Origin: Lunularia cruciata
Taxonomy: Eukaryota > Streptophyta > Marchantiopsida > Lunulariales > Lunulariaceae
Direction of reading: 5' to 3'
Length of the DNA: 64,000 bases
Assembly (NCBI GenBank): GCA_948567375.1
Contig: OX419756.1
Coordinates: 46,788,552-46,852,551, forward strand
A program made the position numbers and the translations under genes. Under the pieces are notes generated by a model. It searched no databases. It was not told the DNA's origin and worked only from the letters and a program-made list of their open reading frames with translations. Below, one piece after another: positions 31,700-42,065 of this stretch. The number at the start of each line of letters is the position of its first letter. Within the stretch, counting starts at the first letter, position 1.

Positions 31700-33489
31700 A
31701 GTATGAAATGTTTCTCATACTTCTATATTTCTTCTTTATATAAGGGTGTAAGCTCTTCAATCTATGACACAATTGGTTGGGTGAATGTCTTCATAGACAT
31801 TTCCTCAACTTAGACTTCATATTCTTCTAATTCAGTTAGGAACTAAGTTATATCTAGGTCTATTATTTGTTGTAATTCCTAAAATAACTTGGATCTTGTG
31901 GTCCATCTTTTTGTATGCTAGTAGACTAATATGAGAAAATATCCTTGTATTTTAGTTACATTTTTAGAAGTTTTTAGAGATCTCAATCTTTTCCTTAGTA
32001 ATTATCATAATCTATTATCAACTCAAAGCAATATAGGTCACATACATGGAACTTTTACCTACAACAAAGAAGGATAAGTTTCTATGCCATAAGATTACTC
32101 TATCTTCATTGATTATCTATGCTCATCTTTCATACTTGTTTCTTCTAATCCAACTTTGTTCGATCAAATTTAACCTTTAGATTATATCATAGAAAATTAA
32201 TTTGAGCACTTGCCAATGTATCTCCTTCTTATATTTACTTAAAGTCAATCTCACAATTTTAAACAAGGTCTTAAATATCTTGATAATTCTACCTCCTTGT
32301 TTTTATCCCTTTCTAACTTTATAATACTCAGTCCTAAAAGGAAATATTAAATTTCTCTTGGATTAATTACAAATTATTTTTCTTCCTTCTACTTATTGAT
32401 CTCCAATGCTTCATTGCTACTTAATCCATTACCTTTTATCTATCTCCTTCTTCTCCTATTTCATTTCTTCCTTTTATTAAAAATAACAAGACTAGAAGGC
32501 GAGATTACTAGTGATATCTATTCCCTTGAATATCATGTTGATCTTTGATATCTTACTTTTCCTATTGCATATTCACCTATTTGTACTTTGTATAGCATAT
32601 GATTTTGTTCTTGTTAGGCTAAACATAACTCAACTATGTGACCAAATTTTCTACAACTATGTGGTTAATTGGTTCATCCATCATAAGCAATATGGCTTGT
32701 TGAAGTGTATCTTGATGTTGTATATTACTTAATATAGTGATCAGGTAAATGTTAAGAGTTGAATACATCTCAACTCCATTGATATAGAGCATTTAGAGAA
32801 TCCAACATAATCTTTTTTCTAAAGATAGAAAAAAGAAGAAAATTTTGAAAATCTTGCTCTCTCTTGAGTATCTCTCCTCATATTCATTATTTACTCCTAC
32901 TTGAAAATGATTAATGTATTTGCTTTACTTATTGCTATATTTTAAATTGAAGATTAGAAACCTATTCAAAATATTCATAGAAATTTTAATTTTTAGTAAA
33001 TTCCAAAGACTAATACAAGCTGTCTCAAGTGCATGGATAGTTTTCCTATATACCTCAAACCTTATTTCATCAAAATCCAAGATATTTTTTGACCTTGAAT
33101 AACATATCTTTCTCAATCTTGGAATCTTTTAGAACACAATCAAGTGAATGTGAGGAAATAAATATATCCATATCTTAGTAGAAGCACCAAAATAAGGTAG
33201 ATAGATCTTCATGCAATAAAATCATCTCTTTAGAATCACCAATGTTAGGCTTTCTTGGTATAATACATTTTCTTAATCTTTTTTTATCTTTTGCAAAAAA
33301 ATTTGTTGAGCATCTTCCATATCTTGAGATATAATTTAGCCTTATTTCCGTATCTCTTGATTTGATTGAATTTGGAATGTATGTTGCTCCTTCAATTTGG
33401 ATAAACTTCTTGACCCTTGATGCTTAATAATTATGTTGTTTACTTTTTGGTGTTGGTTGTATTCTCTTTTTGAGCTAGTTATTACTTTC
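31700..33489. other. AT-rich retroelement remains, no domain assigned
   Basis: Very AT-rich sequence between the reverse transcriptase relic and the coiled-coil repeat. On position it may be the protease and gag part of the decayed gypsy on the minus strand, but no motif can be read. Confidence 0.3.
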
Positions 33490-34406
33490 ATTGTAGCAAA
33501 TTTTGGATAGATGAATTGAACTTTGAATTTTCATTGTCAAGATGAATTGATTATGGAAAATCTAACCATTATAAACTACTATCAATGATAAAGAATGTAG
33601 AGATCTCTTGTGGAACTTTGGTTAAGAATGAATGAACTTGATTTACATTGGGCTCATGCCTTAAGTAATTTCTTCTACACAAATCCCAAGATGTAACGAT
33701 GGAAGTATTTCAAAGATCTTCTTTCTATATGTAAATTTTACAATCCAATTCTAATCCTTTCTTATCCTAATCATATGTAGGTTAATTAGGTGCCTTATAT
33801 GTGTTAGGTAAGATATCACTTTCTCTCCAAAGATAGTTTGAATTTCTAATTCATTGAACCTACAACTTTGAAGGTTATACATGTAAAGATTTGCACAACC
33901 ACAAAGGTCTTTGGTTATAAAAGGTATGAAGGTTTTCAATTACAAAGGTCTTTGAGTACAACTTCTGCATAAAAATACCTTAGCCTTTACCAATCCTTAT
34001 GAAAATTTTTATTGTCTATCTATAATTTCCATTATGGGAGCCTAAGTTTTCCTAAATTTTTTTATTAATGTGCTCCCTAAGGCGGATGGCTAATTGATCT
34101 ATCTCTTCTATAAGTACACCTTCCTTTCCAATGTCTACATTTGTAACTTAAGTTTGTGTAGCTTTGTCAAATGAACCTTCCCTTGTGCTGCTTCTTTGAC
34201 AATCCTCACCAATTTTTCTCAAGCATCCTCTATTAGTTAGAGGAATTTTGTTTGCTCCTCCTTTAGCTCATTTGGATTGCTTGAGCTTCAACCATCAATT
34301 CTTCCCTCATTTGGATGCAATCTACTTCCTTCTCTTCTTTCTCCTTTTTTAGCTCAATAGCTATTTCTTCAAGTTCGACAGCCAATTCACTACAATACTT
34401 GCTAAA

Positions 34407-34631
34407 CTACACATCTATAATTACCAAGTGAATATTTGCTTTCTTCATCTCCCCTTGGATGCTCTCCACTTTTGCATCACTCATCTTTATATTCTCTTTA
34501 TACGCTTGCTGCTTTCCTTTGTCTTCAAGCCAAAGTGCTCTCAACTCTCCTTGCAGTTTTTTGATTTCCTCCTCCTTCTCCTTTTGCTTTGCAAGAAGCA
34601 AAGTATTATGCCTCAAAGTTTTTCTATACAA
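34407..34631 (-). pseudogene. Coiled-coil protein segment (copy I)
   Basis: A 74-codon frame of heptad-like sequence (KQKEKEEEIKKLQGELRAL, then KQQAYKENIKMSDAKVESIQ), rich in Glu and Lys, with no Pro. It continues past a stop in more Glu/Lys-rich helix toward 34250. Equivalent segments occur at 47200-47700 (-), 53700-54400 (+) and 61650-62060 (-). I do not recognise the protein; it could be a structural, gag-like product. Confidence 0.5.
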
Positions 34632-34854
34632 GATTTTTCACCTTCTTGACTTCCTCTTTGATTAGGTTTCTCCTTTTCCATATTTCCTACTTTGCTTTGG
34701 TCTGCTCTACCCTTATCATGTAAGAGTTCTTGTGCAATCTTTGGACGAGTGAGATTTAGTTAGTGACATTTGGGTACGAGTCTTGATATATCAACAAGAT
34801 TTGATCCATTAGCTCCAAGATCATCCTGATCAAATTTATAAATTTTTTGATCCT

Positions 34855-35139
34855 TTAGTCATCTTTTCTTTTCTTTCTTGGAATTGGAAGAGGGATGCAC
34901 CCACCACTATTTGGTATTGCCTCCAAAGGTTCTTCTCCTTGTCTTTTGGAGTGCTTGGGCTCTTCTACTTCAATTTCTTGTTCATTTTTGGTCATTTTCT
35001 CATCTTTGGCTTGGTGTTGGTCTTTGACCTTAGCCTTTTTTATGGTCTTTGTACCTAATAGCCCAAGCTCATGATGAATTTCAAGATGGGCTTCTTGTTT
35101 GGAGTGGAGGCTTTCTTGATTCTTCCCTTCCTTGACCAA
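34855..35139 (-). pseudogene. Charged linker protein segment (copy I)
   Basis: A 94-codon frame with long runs of Lys, Glu and Gln, ending PIPRKKRKDD, which looks like a nuclear-localisation-type basic cluster. It sits between the N-terminal segment and the coiled coil of the same repeat. Composition suggests a disordered linker. Confidence 0.4.
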
Positions 35140-35895
35140 CTTCTTCTTCTCTACTTTTGCTCCTCTTCTTTAGGTGTAACAAATTGAGTGTCTTAATATT
35201 GGTCTATTTCTTCATTAGACTCTGAAGGTTGGGACCTATGCAGAATGAGAGAATGCTCTTCTTCCTCTTCATCCCTTATATCTTTTGCCTCCTATTTGGA
35301 AGATACATTCATCACCTTAAAATTTGTTTTTGGTTTCTTGGTGACATTCTGGGGTCTTGAGCTTGTTGATCACTTTCTTTTCTTCACACTGGTGGTTTCT
35401 ACTTCATCCACCTTCATAAATTTGCCTATTTGAGTGTATTTTTCATTGGTGTGGCAATACTTCTTGATCATTTCCTTCCCTTTCAATTGCAAACTACAAT
35501 AGTCTTTTGGATAACTATGCAAAGGGAATTTCTTCTGCTCTTCCTTGTTGTGCAAGTCCATACCAATGAAGAAATAAATTTCAAAATGTATAAGATATAT
35601 CACTCTCCAAACTCCTCTACTTCTTTAAGTAAATTTCTTGTGTACACATAGGACATATAGGCCTAACTCATTGCTACTCCTTGCCACATATATCCAAATG
35701 AGAAGGCTTGGCTATTTTTCAAGTAGGTGGTTTGTTTAGGCTTGAAGAGTTTTATGATTGATTCTACTATTGCACTTCATAAAGGATCTTTGTAACTTCC
35801 TACTTACCACCCATTGCTAGTTCATAGATCCTCAAAGGAGGAAATGATACACTTCTCTAACTTAGCATTAGGTTGGGTGTATTAGGTATTGATGG

Positions 35896-36320
35896 TGTAA
35901 CAATATGGAGTTTAGCGACATAGTTAGTAAGGCTAACAAAGTAGAGAATAAGCCAAATTAGCCTATAATATTCTAGAAGCATCTAGGAAGCTTCTTGCAA
36001 AGCTTCCCAACTAGTTAACTTGCACTCCAAGCACATAGTTTCTAAAAGGAAGCTTCTAGAAGCTCCTAACTAGCTTAGCTTGCATGCCAAGTAGGCGGCT
36101 CTAGAAGGAAGCTTCTTGAGAAGCTTCCTAGTAAACTTGGCTTGCACTCTAAAAAAGCGGCTTGAGTAAGCTTCTTGAGTAAGCTTCTCAAGGGCTTTGT
36201 ATGCTACCTATAAATACCAAAGCCAAAGCTCATGCTAGGCATTCTGAGTTTTCCCTCATTCAAGCGTCCCAATGTGAGCTTCCATTATCCTATTTCTCTC
36301 CTTGGTCTTGGTCTTTTACA
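35896..36320 (+). repeat. 5' LTR of the chromovirus
   Basis: Starts TGTAACAAT and ends GGTCTTTTACA, with the TG...CA termini of an LTR. The same sequence closes the element at 41655-42065. It contains a TATA box (CTATAAATA, 36208-36216) and, upstream of it, many GAA/TTC units listed separately. Confidence 0.92.
35971..36195 (+). promoter_or_regulatory. Heat-shock-element-like GAA/TTC array in the LTR
   Basis: The plant heat-shock factor site is alternating GAA and TTC at two-base spacing. Here TTCTAGAA occurs at 35971-35978, GAAGCTTCTAGAAGCTCC at 36049-36066 (three perfect units and a near-perfect fourth) and GAAGCTTCTTGAGAAGCTTC at 36108-36127, with further AGCTTCTTGAG units up to 36190. 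The array lies upstream of the TATA box at 36208. The 3' LTR has the same arrangement (41730-41737, 41798-41812, 41843-41874). Confidence 0.6.
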
Positions 36321-36321
36321 T

Positions 36322-36336
36322 TGGTATCAAAGCATG
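36322..36336 (+). promoter_or_regulatory. Primer-binding site, initiator-Met-tRNA type
   Basis: TGGTATCAAAGCATG one base after the LTR end matches the common plant retrotransposon primer site complementary to initiator tRNA-Met. Confidence 0.85.
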
Positions 36337-36589
36337 AATAGGATGGATGGAACTTATGGACCACCAAATCCACTTCTGCCAAACATTGGGATTTTCATGT
36401 GCAGATATTACCCAAGCATCGTTTCACACAATTCATCACCTCGTGCTTTGGGCAAGATTTTCTACATACGATCACCGTGTTTGAGGAACCCTTGATACTT
36501 CCAGTTGTAACTAATAGAGAACGGTGGACATGCTTATCTATGTGTTAATCAATTAGATAAATTGAGAGTAGTGGAATAGAGTAGTAGCA

Positions 36590-37420
36590 ATGGCGGAAAT
36601 ACCAGACGTTATCCTTGCAATGCAACAACAAATCTAGCATCTTATTCAATTATTGAATGAACAAGACTAGCAATGATGAGAACATATAGAGAGAGCGCCA
36701 GTTCGAGATGGAGAAGATCACATTCAATTTCTGAAACCCAAGGTGTTTGAAGGCAAGAATCTTCCAAGCACAATGGAGAATTTTGTGTTTGACTTCAAAT
36801 GTTACTTTGAAACCACCAATCTTCAAGAAGAGCAAAAACAAATTCTCTTAGCTTCTAGCCAATTGGATGGTGTGGCAAAACTTTGGTGGCGATTCCAAGT
36901 GGAGCAAGTTGAATGACAGATTGTTGCACCAATTTTGACATGGGTAGAATTCAAGGACGTAATACTTGGTCAATTTCAAACTATAAATGCCACCTGAGAT
37001 ACACAAGATAAATTGGCGGAGTTGAAGCAGATTGGCTCAATAAGGAGCTACATCACACAATTTCAGAACATCATCATGCAAATTCCAAATATCCAAGAAG
37101 GTGAAGTTTTGGATTGATTTGTGCAAGGATTGAAGTCACAAACCAAATTTGAGGTGACAATGCGGGAGCCAGAAAACATAAAAGAAGCCATGTAATTGGC
37201 TGAGCATTTTGATTCCTTGGTTGTGACAACTTGGTCTTGACCTCAACCTACACAAAGCCTACCAATACACTACGCATGAGTGGAAGAACCGGTACTAATG
37301 GAGATTGATGCTATCCAACGGAGACCACTTGGTACAACAAATAGAGAAAGATTGCAACAAAATGGAGGTTGCTTTTATTGTCACCAAGTTGGACATTGCA
37401 TTGCTGAATGTCCACTTAGG
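36590..37420 (+). pseudogene. Chromovirus gag with zinc knuckle
   Basis: ATG at 36590 opens a frame (MAEIPDVILAMQQQI) interrupted by several stops, two of them likely CAG-to-TAG or CGA-to-TGA. The retrotransposon-gag core reads KPKVFEGKNL, AKLWWRFQVEQ, FKDVILGQFQ and IRSYITQFQ. A CCHC knuckle CFYCHQVGHCIAEC lies at about 37370-37411. The next open frame (37305-37934) is in a different phase, so a frameshift lies near the knuckle. Confidence 0.75.
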
Positions 37421-37934
37421 AATAGGTGACCTCGACAAGTTGCCTAGATGGAGTTTGTGGAACAAAATGATAAGGGAAACAAGAATCCTAGTAGGAGATT
37501 TTGAGCCGCCTATTGGGAGCTTGATTAGTTCCAATGGGATTGAAGGCTTGACCTATGCAAGTTTGCTTCACTTGCAAGGTATGATATCTAATCGGGGTTG
37601 TAGGATTTTGGTTGATTCTAGAAGTTTGGAGAATTGCATGTCTATGCAACTAGCCAAGGAATTGAGTATTCCTATCAAGCCAGTGATTGGAAGTAGATTG
37701 ATGATGGCAGATGGTAGACAAGATTCTACATTCCGTACCTCACGTCTTGTTACCTTCAAGATTGGGAAGGAGTATTTGGAGTGTATGAGGTTTGTAGTGG
37801 CACATCTACACTATGATATCATTCTAGGTCTACCTTGGCTAGAACATCATAAGGTTCAATTCGATTGGACCCGACAAAAAATTCAAGTACAACACCAAGG
37901 TAGGAATTTCCGACTAGGTTGTCTAGCACCTTAA
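37421..37934 (+). pseudogene. Chromovirus aspartic protease
   Basis: Part of a 209-codon frame. CRILVDSRSLENCMS is the active-site strand: Asp and Ser remain but the Gly of D-S-G is Arg (GGA to AGA). MMADGRQ and HYDIILGLPWLEHHKVQFDW are the flap region and the characteristic C-terminal ILG-PWL-W motif of gypsy proteases. The Gly change makes activity unlikely. Confidence 0.75.
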
Positions 37935-38239
37935 GTAAGACACCTAAGAATAGTTAGTCCCAAGACAGGAAGTTTGTTGAGAAGGTAGCCATAAAGAAAA
38001 CCTTGAAAGGAGATGAGTCCCAAGATTAGAAGTTTGCCAAGAAGGCAACCATGGAGCAAGCTTGGAAGAGAGATGAGTCCATGGAAGGGAAGTTGGTTAG
38101 TAAAGCAGCCATAGAGCAAGCTTTGAAGGAAGATAAGTCTATATTTGCAATGTGGATCAAGCTGATTGTACAAGAACAATCTAAGGAGGGCCAAGAGCCT
38201 CATCAAGAAATGGTTGATTGGATAGTTCAAGAGTTTGCG

Positions 38240-38816
38240 GAAGTGTTTCCGGATGATCTACAAAAGGGATAACCCTTCAATCAAGGTATGCCTTTCAAGA
38301 TCAAGTTATTGCTAGGGAGTACTCTAATGAGTAGACTGATCTATTGGCTCTCACCAAAGGAGTTGGAAGAGTTGTGAATAACACTTAAAAAGTTGTTAGA
38401 GAAGGACTTCATACAACATAGTACCTCTCCTTGGGGAGCACGGTAGTATTTGTTCCAAAGAAGGATGGAGGACTTTGTTTTTGTATTGATTACCATGGGC
38501 TCAATAAGCAAACCATGAAGAATGTATATTCCTTGCCTAGGATTGATGACTTACTTGATCAACTAAGTGGAGCACGCTACTTTTCCAAGTTGGATCTTTG
38601 TAGTGGCTATTGGCAAATTCCTATTGATAAAGAGGATGTGCAAAAGACTACCTTTCGCACAAGGTATGGGCATGTTGAGTGGAGAGTTCTACCTTTTGGA
38701 CTCACTAATGCTCCAGCGGTCTTCATGGATCAGATGCATCGGGTGTTGGATGGACAATTGGATCAGTCCATGGTGGTGTTCTTGGATGATATCTTAATCT
38801 ATAGTAAGACAAAGGC
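38240..38816 (+). pseudogene. Chromovirus reverse transcriptase, 5' part
   Basis: The upstream end shows FADVFPDDLQKG-like remains; then 38431-38816 is open with [40 protein letters not shown] (motif A), [17 protein letters not shown] (motif B) and [11 protein letters not shown] (motif C with both catalytic Asp). Right after the codon for Lys-Thr the frame runs into the 547-bp insertion. The host sequence resumes at 39364 with VEHMNHVREVL, the expected continuation. Confidence 0.88.
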
Positions 38817-39363
38817 TATCATGCGTATATACATTGCTACACAACATACATTGCTGTCAACATCATACACTATAGAAGCACAACTCAGACATAAGTCATA
38901 CATAAACTCTAAAGTGCCACAATAATCAGATTGTTTACCACACTCAACTCAGCACAACTCAGATCAGTACTTGATTTGTCACTCTATAAATTGCCAACAA
39001 CTGGATGCTGATTATAGTCAAGCCACACTCACTCTAGCTAAGAGAATCCAAGTGACGCTTGCTGGCCTCTATCCACCATAGCCAGGAACTCGAAGGCTCA
39101 ACATCAGAGAAGTGAGCTCTCTAGAGCTGCACTTCAAAAGTATACCCCCTAGACTCGAGCTAGGTCTGAACCCTAACGGTCATACTGACGGCACACTTGA
39201 CGGTGCAAAGTGATGGTGGGTCCCACCATGAAGTCAATACCCTGAACACAAAATCTGACCATCGGAAAGTAGTCCCTGAGAAACTACTAAAATAACTCTA
39301 ACTACTATCATTGGAACTCTAGTGTCTGAGCAATCTAGATGTGACACTACAAATGGTGTGATA
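38817..39363 (-). mobile_element. 547-bp deletion derivative of the methyltransferase element
   Basis: Read on the minus strand, it begins TATCACACCATTTGTAG (equivalent to the start at 18093) and follows 18093-18542. It then jumps within one shared base to the equivalent of 26424-26547 and ends GCATGATA. Host sequence on both sides continues the chromovirus frame. The flanks AGGC (38813-38816) and AGGT (39364-39367) are a 4-bp duplication with one mismatch. Thus both ends of the family are defined by two independent insertions. It carries no gene and could move only with help. A solo LTR is the alternative, but the large copy has no such LTR at either side. Confidence 0.8.
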
Positions 39364-40120
39364 AGGTAGAACACATGAATCATGTGTGAGAAGTCCTAAG
39401 ACAACTACGACAATGGAAATTTTACTACAAGAAGTTGAAGTGTGCCTTTTGGCAGAAGGAGGTTACCTTCTTGAGTCATAAGATCCCATCAAAGGGGATC
39501 AAGATGGAAGAAGAGAAAATCAAAGCGAATACTGATTGGCTTACTCCAAAGGATACTATAGAAGTATGAGCATTCAATGGATTGGCCGGTTTTTACCGAC
39601 GGTTCATCCACTATTACGTTCATGTTGCTACACCATTGATTGACCTCTTGGGAAAGAACTTGAGCTTCTAGTGGACCACCAAGCATGAAGAAGCATTCTA
39701 AAAGTTAAAGCATATGGTGTCTTCAAGACCCATTCTTCAACCATATGATCCTCAACTACCTTGTGTGGTTGATTTTGATGCTTCTAAGTTTGCAATTGGA
39801 GCTGTGTTGCAACAGGAATTCCCCGATGGACTACATCCCATTGCCTTTGTGTCTTGTCGACTAAAGACAGCTGAAAGAAATTACTCTGCTCAAGATCAGG
39901 AACAACTTGCAATGGTATATGCCACCAAGGTATGGAAGCATTATCTCTTGGGGAAACAAGTGATCATACAAACTTATCACAAGCCATTATTGCAAACTTT
40001 ACACTTGGAACACATGAAGAGTTGACATCATTGATGGAAGAGCAACTCCAATTGTTTGACATCAAACTTGAGTACAAACCAGGTCGGTTCCATGTCATCC
40101 TTGATGCTCTATCACAATGA
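39364..40120 (+). pseudogene. Chromovirus reverse transcriptase end and RNase H
   Basis: Continues the RT connection (KCAFWQKEVTFLSHKI, FNGLAGFYRRFIHHY) and then RNase H: VDFDASKFAIGAVLQQEF with the first Asp, FVSCRLKTAERNYSAQDQE with the Glu region, and YKPGRFHVILDALSQ at the end. The Asp of TDHKPLL has become Tyr (IQTYHKPLLQ). A frameshift near 40020 moves the end of the domain to another frame. Confidence 0.82.
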
Positions 40121-40126
40121 CCTGAT

Positions 40127-41430
40127 TTGGAGTCTCTTCCTCTCATCACGGTGGCAACTACAATGGTGTCAATCAACCCTAAGGTCCATAAAAAGTTTTG
40201 GTCAACTTTACAACAAGATCCCTTCTTCCAAATGATACACGGTAGTTTGACAGCAGGTGACAAGGAGTATAACACCTTCTCCTTCAAGGAAGGCCTTCTA
40301 TTTCATGCGGACCGGATCAATAATCCAACCAAAGGTGACCTCTGACTTGTGCGCCTTTAGGAAGCCCATGATCTACCAAGAGGTCACATGGAGGTGGACA
40401 AGACCTTGTGTACCCTCCAACGCCAATGGTGGTAGCCCGACATGACACAAGATGTTTGGGAGTTTGTTTGATTGTGTGAGAGTTGTCAACTCAACAAGGC
40501 CAGTAACCAGAAGCTGAGTGGACTCCTTCAACCACTTCCCATTCCAACTACTCGTTGGAAACATGTGAGCTTAAATCTCATCACCTCCTTGCCCAAGACA
40601 CAACAAGGTCACACAACAATTGTGGTGTTTGTGGATAAGCTTAGTAAGCAAATCCATTTGGCACCAACGGTTGATACTGTGGATGCTCCAACCTTGGCAC
40701 AACTCTACTTCGATAATGTATTCAAGCATCATGGGATGCCATGTGTACTCATCTTTGACCGTGATCCTTGCTGCACCAAAAAGTTTAAGCAAGCCCTCTT
40801 CCAGATACTTGGCACCAAACTTGCTTTGTCCACAACCTATTATCCTCAAACTGATGGACAAACTGAACATGCAAATTGCACCTTGGAAGATATGTTTCAT
40901 GCCTTCATCAACATTCACCATACCAATTGGGATGAATGTCTTGCAACTGCGGGTGTTTGCATACAACAATTTTAAATAGGCAAGCACCAGATTTTCTCCT
41001 TTCTTTATCAATTTAGGCCAAGATCCGCTTGTCCTAGATTCTCTTCTTACTCCTCCCCCATCTCAGGTCCCTCATACTTCAACCTTCTTGACCACCATAT
41101 CCAAATCTCTCCAACAAGTCAAATCTCACCTCCTTGTTGCTCTGAATCATCAAAAACAATATGCGGACCACCATCGTCATGATCTCACCTTTGAAGTTGG
41201 TGATAAAGTTATGCTATCCTCTAGTAATCTACCCCTCCCACTTGATACCCAAGTTTGTAAACTTGCACCTAATTGGATAAGACCTTTTGATTTCACCAAA
41301 ATTTTCTCTCTTGTTGCTTATCAACTTGCCTTGCCTTCTCATATGCGCATCCATCCTGTCTTTCATGTTTCCAAGTTGAAACCCTTTGTTTCTAACCCCT
41401 CTTCTTTTTCCTCTTGAATCCATCCTCCTC
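40127..41430 (+). pseudogene. Chromovirus integrase
   Basis: Zinc-finger remnants (CESCQLNKASNQK at about 40475) precede the core (40540-40975). The core has TTIVVFVDKLSKQIHLAPT, where the Asp is kept, then LIFDRDPCCTKKFKQALF and YYPQTDGQTEHANCTLEDM with the catalytic Glu. After a frame change the C-terminal part (41088-41417) has FEVGDKVML and HPVFHVSKLKPF, the usual gypsy C-terminal marks. The first catalytic region around VSLNLITSLP has Asn where relatives have Asp. Confidence 0.82.
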
Positions 41431-41439
41431 CTCCTATCC

Positions 41440-41640
41440 CTATCAATGATCATGAAGAGTATGAAGTTGATTGTATCCTTGCGTGTTGTCACATCCAATG
41501 AGGATGCCTACAATATATGGAGTACAAGGTCTTTTGACCCCTTCATGATGCCACATAGGAACCTCTTTCTCACCTCCAAAATGCACAAATGGCCATCCAA
41601 GAGTTTGAAGCTTCAATAGCAACGAGGACGTCACCAACTA
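41440..41640 (+). pseudogene. Chromodomain at the integrase C-terminus
   Basis: In broken frames HEEYEVDCILAC is the chromodomain start, QYMEYKVF sits at the position of the YLVKWKG strand, and LHDATXEPLSHLQNAQ (one stop where Trp is expected) is the ATWEP..L helix. This puts the element among chromoviruses, whose chromodomain directs integration to marked chromatin. Confidence 0.65.
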
Positions 41641-41654
41641 GCGATGGGAGAATT

Positions 41655-42065
41655 TGTAACAATTTGGAGTTTAGCAATGTAGTTAGTAAGGCTAACAAAG
41701 TAGAGAATAAGCCACATTAGCCTAAAATATTCTAGAAGCATCTAAGAAGCTTCTTGGGAAGCTTCCTAACTAGTTAACTTGTGCTCCAAGCAGGTAGCTT
41801 CTAGAAGCTTTTAACTAGCTTAGCTTGCATGCCAAGTAAGCGGCTTCTAGAAGGAAGCTTCTTGAGAAGATTCCTAGTTAACTTGGCTTGCACTCTAACA
41901 AAGCGGCTTGAGGAATCTTCTTGAGAAGCTTCTCAAGGGCTTTGTATGCTACCTATAAATACCAAAGCCAAAGCTCATGCTAGGCATTCAGAGTTTTCCC
42001 TCATTCAAGCGTCCCAATGTGAGCTTCCATTCTCCTATTTCCCTCCTTGGTCTTGGTCTTTTACA
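41655..42065 (+). repeat. 3' LTR of the chromovirus
   Basis: 411 bp, TGTAACAAT...CTTTTACA, preceded by the purine-rich GATGGGAGAA. It differs from the 5' LTR by several substitutions and small indels (425 against 411 bp), so the insertion is not very recent. TATA box CTATAAATA at 41953-41961. Confidence 0.92.

Larger units (their letters stand above)
33490..35895 (-). mobile_element. Coiled-coil repeat family, copy I (left part)
   Basis: Part of a dispersed repeat read on the minus strand. Its noncoding portion (33660-33860, with GTAGGTTAATTAGG) matches 46720-46870 and 61210-61350. Upstream on the minus strand lie three protein-like segments: one at 35603-35370 rich in Lys and aromatic residues, a highly charged linker at 35139-34855 ending in a basic RKKRK-like cluster, and a coiled coil at 34631-34407. 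The chromovirus at 35896 interrupts it; the rest resumes at 42066. It encodes no enzyme, so it may be a non-autonomous retrotransposon derivative. Confidence 0.55.
35896..42065 (+). mobile_element. Ty3/gypsy chromovirus, full length with both LTRs
   Basis: A 6.2-kb element: 5' LTR 35896-36320, primer-binding site 36322, gag, protease, reverse transcriptase, RNase H, integrase, chromodomain, purine-rich tract, 3' LTR 41655-42065. The flanks GATGG (35891-35895) and AATGG (42066-42070) are a 5-bp target duplication with one mismatch. A 547-bp foreign insertion (38817-39363) splits the reverse transcriptase. Stops and frameshifts are scattered through gag and pol, so it is defective. It sits inside copy I of the coiled-coil repeat. 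Another LTR of the same family begins at 63725. Confidence 0.92.

Noticed and set aside
35971-36195. Regular AAGCTT-containing repeats taken as a CRISPR-like or satellite array
   Set aside because: Spacing is irregular, there are no equal spacers, and the segment lies within an LTR of a plant nuclear element; the GAA/TTC promoter reading fits better.
38817-39363. Solo LTR
   Set aside because: Plausible by size, but the 8.4-kb copy has the first 450 bp only at its left end and the last 124 bp only at its right end, so the unit is better read as an internal-deletion derivative. Kept as the stated alternative.
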